64,000 nucleotides of DNA, from positions 1 to 64,000 of the forward strand of contig JAUIDD010000006.1 of assembly GCA_030429175.1 (NCBI GenBank), read 5' to 3'. A model generated the notes under the pieces. That model saw only the letters and a program-made list of their open reading frames with translations. It made no database searches and was not told where the DNA came from. The translations under genes and the position numbers were made by a program. Source of the DNA: Gammaproteobacteria bacterium. Its GTDB lineage: Bacteria; Pseudomonadota; Gammaproteobacteria; Coxiellales; Coxiellaceae. Below, in pieces: positions 61,629-64,000 of the stretch; position 1 is the first letter of the stretch, and every line of letters starts with the position of its first letter.

Positions 61629-63068
61629 CTACTTGATAACTTCTTCTGCCCTCGCAAAGCATGCATCAGCTAATTCTTGCTGAGCGAGATGCTGATAGCA
61701 AACCCCCATATTATAATGTACACCATACACATCCGGATAATATCGCAATGACAATTGATAGGCATTGATCGCATCTTGATAACGTTTTAAAGTATGAAAC
61801 ACAACTCCAATTTGAAACAGTATATCTTCACGCTCAGGCATCCAATAAAACTGTGATGCCATTTTAGAAAGGTGGTTTAGCAGATGATTAACAGTAAGCA
61901 TATCTGCCTGATCAAGTTGCTTATAAATCGATTGATATAGACGCGTAAACACCTCAGCATCCCAGTTACTTAAAGCTAATAGCGACACACAATCTTCTAA
62001 TGTATAGCGATCGCTATTTTTTTCAATTTGTCGAAAGAAATTTAAGTAGTCAGAAGTAGCAAAGCGTTCGATATGCTGCTGAGAAGCCGCTATTAGGCGA
62101 TCAAAAGACTTCAGATCAAAGCCAAAGCTAAATACAGCTGTCTTAATACCATTACGCGTAGAAGGCAGTAACGCATCCCCTTTATTTAAGTCTGCAAAAC
62201 GTGCAATCGCGTCAAAGTTTACCATCATCGAAAAACAACCATTATGACTAGTGAGCTCAGGTGCTTCGAGTTGATCAAGTTCTTCAGTATCTACATAAGC
62301 TTTATCCGATGCTAATAATAATACTCCTGCCTTAGAGCATTTTTGTAATTGTGCTAATAATTGCAATGCTGCCGTTGGATATAAAAGTGTCGTATTTAAT
62401 AATGTCAGTCGATATTGCTCAAGAATGGGATAAAGCGTATCTAGTGCTGTTTGCTGGTGAAAACTTAAATTAATTTTTTCAAAATCTATAACACGCTCAT
62501 TTTGATAGTTATCGTCTACAGTAGTTGAAGTGATATGAACAGGGCTCACAACTTCTGCAGCAATATGATAAATATCGGTAGGCAATGAATCAAAAAGGTA
62601 ATTCGCAATCACTATTAAAGGTGCTTTACCTGTCTCAAATGTTAAAGGATCACCAGCACTATATTTTAAAAATGACAACTGCCCTGCTGTCACAAATGAT
62701 TTAAATCCTGGGTGAGACCGCCAAAAATCAATAAGACCATCATCAAAATCTGACATCACATAGTGCCAATTCATCTCACCAGCCAAAGGATGGATTGCCA
62801 AGGCCTGTAATAATAAAAAAGCAAACTGACCACAACCGCTACCCAATTCAATCATTTTAAAAGGGGTAGATCCATGTCGATGCTGCCAATCCAGCATAAA
62901 AGCCACCAGCATATCGGCATAAGCTTGTGCTGTAAAAGCATTACTACTAGCAAAAAATGGTACCTGATTGTGCCATGCTGACACACCTTCGGCAGCATAA
63001 AAACGTCGCTGACAGGCCCAGAGCTGCGATTGCGATAATGGTGTCTGGTCATCTAATATAATATTCAT
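61629..63068 (-). CDS. SAM-dependent methyltransferase-like protein with C-terminal TPR, 479 aa
   Basis: Residues 45-200 hold a Rossmann-like SAM-binding domain with IELGSGCGQFAF, an acidic VMSDFDD and a VIANYLFDSLP segment, resembling MidA/methyltransferase_28-type enzymes. The last 90 residues contain two TPR units (VFHTLKRYQDAINAYQLSLRYYP; VHYNMGVCYQHLAQQELADACF). The middle is unassigned. The target could be a protein, bound through the TPR. The start ATG 63068 has GGAG at 7 nt, but the SD is part of a 9-bp hairpin just upstream. A longer frame to 63098 is rejected because it crosses the hairpin and lacks an SD. Confidence 0.78.
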   Translation of the reverse strand: MNIILDDQTPLSQSQLWACQRRFYAAEGVSAWHNQVPFFASSNAFTAQAYADMLVAFMLDWQHRHGSTPFKMIELGSGCGQFAFLLLQALAIHPLAGEMNWHYVMSDFDDGLIDFWRSHPGFKSFVTAGQLSFLKYSAGDPLTFETGKAPLIVIANYLFDSLPTDIYHIAAEVVSPVHITSTTVDDNYQNERVIDFEKINLSFHQQTALDTLYPILEQYRLTLLNTTLLYPTAALQLLAQLQKCSKAGVLLLASDKAYVDTEELDQLEAPELTSHNGCFSMMVNFDAIARFADLNKGDALLPSTRNGIKTAVFSFGFDLKSFDRLIAASQQHIERFATSDYLNFFRQIEKNSDRYTLEDCVSLLALSNWDAEVFTRLYQSIYKQLDQADMLTVNHLLNHLSKMASQFYWMPEREDILFQIGVVFHTLKRYQDAINAYQLSLRYYPDVYGVHYNMGVCYQHLAQQELADACFARAEEVIK

Positions 63069-63070
63069 AT

Positions 63071-63095
63071 GTATTCTCCGAGCATAGGAGAATAC
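63071..63095 (-). promoter_or_regulatory. Perfect 9-bp hairpin that hides the SD of the methyltransferase/TPR gene
   Basis: On the minus-strand message GTATTCTCC is followed by the 7-nt loop TATGCTC and GGAGAATAC, then AT and the ATG. The stem is perfect and the SD GGAG is its 3' arm. Such a layout can block translation until it is melted or bound. As DNA it is also a dyad between two divergent genes and could be an operator. Confidence 0.6.
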
Positions 63096-63142
63096 CACAA
63101 AAACACTTGCAATTATCGCTAATCGCCTTCATATTAAGCATC

Positions 63143-63391
63143 ATGAGACAACCCAATCCCAATCTGAGCAATCGCATCATGTCCTTTATAGGGCTAGGCA
63201 TATTTATTGTCTTATTTATCTGTGCTTTTGTTTTTTTAAGTTATCTACTGATCATTGGCGCTGCCATTGGCTTAATTCTATTTCTTATCGCTTACGTACG
63301 TAAGCGCTTCTTTCACAGAAATCAACAACACAATTTTATTAAGGACGATGATCAAACACATCGTGTTATTGATCAAGACGATAACTCATAA
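63143..63391 (+). CDS. Small membrane protein, 82 aa
   Basis: Two adjacent hydrophobic helices (about 13-35 and 37-55) are followed by a basic motif (VRKRFFHRN) and an acidic, polar tail (DDDQTHRVIDQDDNS). It is probably an inner-membrane hairpin with both ends in the cytosol. No family is recognised. The start is uncertain: the frame opens at TTG 63107, but ATG 63143 is more natural. No SD is visible, and a TTGCAA at 63107-63112 could be a -35 box. Confidence 0.5.
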   Translation: MRQPNPNLSNRIMSFIGLGIFIVLFICAFVFLSYLLIIGAAIGLILFLIAYVRKRFFHRNQQHNFIKDDDQTHRVIDQDDNS

Positions 63392-63402
63392 CGTTACTTT
63401 TT

Positions 63403-64000
63403 TTAATTAGGACAATTACTCGAAATTTTTTGAGGACTGGTCCACTTGACTTGCGCACCCTGTGCTGTTGTCGAGACTGAGAATTGCGACTGTGAAATTA
63501 TATCTTTCCAGCAGCTGTTTAATGAAGGTTTTGCAGTTGGTACTGTAACAGTGCTGCTATCAGGGAATAAATTCACTGATAGTGGCTGACCTTGAATAGT
63601 ACCGTTACTTTGCATATCAAAGGATAACCCTTGATAAGCACCTTTATTAGCAAAGACATTTTGGAAAGTTGTATTGGTCTGACCGGCAAAAATTTTGAGA
63701 TAATCACGTGGCTTGATGCCATCTTGAATCGCAAAGTTTTGTGATAGAAGTGCATGACTAAATTGGCACTTCACTTGATCTGGTGCCTTACCTTTACAAG
63801 CAGATGTGCCCAAAATTTTATTAATGCTCACATCAGGCACATACATATTACCTTCGTAATTGCCAGGATTAATCTCCCAATGTGAAATCCACACTGATGG
63901 ATTACCCGCAACTTGGCGCACATCAAATACAACATTATGATCACCTTTCAGCCATTCACGCGAAAGCTTTACTGCATTGCCAAACATACAGGTGCCAGGC
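63403..64000 (-). CDS. Unknown protein, 5' end outside the window (partial)
   Basis: The frame is open through the right edge of the window. The ATG at 63987 is preceded in frame by Pro-Gly-Thr-Cys, so the gene very likely starts beyond the window. The visible 198 residues are rich in Asn, Ser, Gln and Thr, with several Cys and strand-like segments (VWISHWEINPGNYEGNMYVPD), a composition typical of exported proteins. I recognise no family. Confidence 0.6.
   Translation of the reverse strand, partial: PGTCMFGNAVKLSREWLKGDHNVVFDVRQVAGNPSVWISHWEINPGNYEGNMYVPDVSINKILGTSACKGKAPDQVKCQFSHALLSQNFAIQDGIKPRDYLKIFAGQTNTTFQNVFANKGAYQGLSFDMQSNGTIQGQPLSVNLFPDSSTVTVPTAKPSLNSCWKDIISQSQFSVSTTAQGAQVKWTSPQKISSNCPN

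Noticed and set aside
63403-63987. ATG at 63987 as the true start of the last gene
   Set aside because: The frame remains open to the window end with ordinary coding residues before the ATG and no SD.
1-64000. CRISPR array, prophage or integrated element
   Set aside because: No regularly spaced repeats, no integrase, capsid, terminase or transposase gene, and no att-like repeat around the single tRNA were seen.

Overview
The window is an AT-rich chromosomal segment of a Gammaproteobacterium that most resembles the order Legionellales (Legionella/Coxiella/Berkiella-type host-associated bacteria). The basis is the mix of gammaproteobacterial housekeeping genes (the nnrDE-tsaE-amiB-mutL-miaA operon, queG, yegQ/trhP, rnr, fumC, nagZ-hpt, a mexAB-like pump) with many scattered, single, effector-like genes. 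These include two eukaryotic-type protein kinases, a 1174-residue ankyrin protein, a secreted PI-PLC-like protein, coiled-coil and multi-membrane proteins of unknown family, and a small protein ending in a CaaX box preceded by two PPxY motifs. No Dot/Icm (type IVB) secretion genes, prophage or CRISPR array are in the window, so calling these genes effectors is inference.

Layout. 1-4.5 kb: end of an unidentified gene, a DUF1499 protein coupled to an unknown protein, kinase 1, a SulP transporter, and a 0.2-kb MITE-like element next to a small orphan gene. 4.5-9.6 kb: a PI-PLC-like secreted protein, then a divergent pair of an EgtC-like class II glutamine amidotransferase and a methyltransferase/ATP-grasp fusion, separated by a 0.4-kb leader region with short ORFs and hairpins. 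9.6-15.3 kb: yqjD/yqjE-like pair, kinase 2, polysaccharide deacetylase, and an MFS transporter coupled to an orphan prpD, with a leader-peptide-like element upstream. 15.4-24.7 kb: a large coiled-coil protein, thpR, a SLC13 transporter, csiV, and two tandem paralogues of an unknown family. 24.9-29.8 kb: the DUF1820-nagZ-mscS-hpt operon, a DUF924 gene with a decayed partial copy beside it, and an unknown membrane protein.

29.8-39.1 kb: the operon nnrDE-tsaE-amiB-mutL-miaA-L,D-transpeptidase on the minus strand, the CaaX/PPxY protein, then queG and trhP on the plus strand. 39.2-46.0 kb: unknown membrane protein, rnr, a Pht-like MFS transporter, an unknown cytosolic protein, a small lipoprotein and a YgjP-like metallopeptidase. 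46.0-51.9 kb: an RND efflux pump with its adaptor, tRNA-Arg(CCT) and fumC. 51.9-64.0 kb: the ankyrin protein, a PspC-GntR-ABC exporter operon, a 1164-residue multi-membrane protein, a methyltransferase/TPR protein with an SD-hiding hairpin, and a protein cut by the window end.

How the genes fit together. The housekeeping operons are tightly packed, with TAATG or ATGA stop/start overlaps and genes in their usual gammaproteobacterial order. The effector-like genes are mostly monocistronic with their own leaders and sit between the operons. The best candidates for something undescribed are the amidotransferase/methyltransferase-ATP-grasp locus with its leader ORFs, the tandem paralogue family at 21-25 kb, and the CaaX/PPxY protein.
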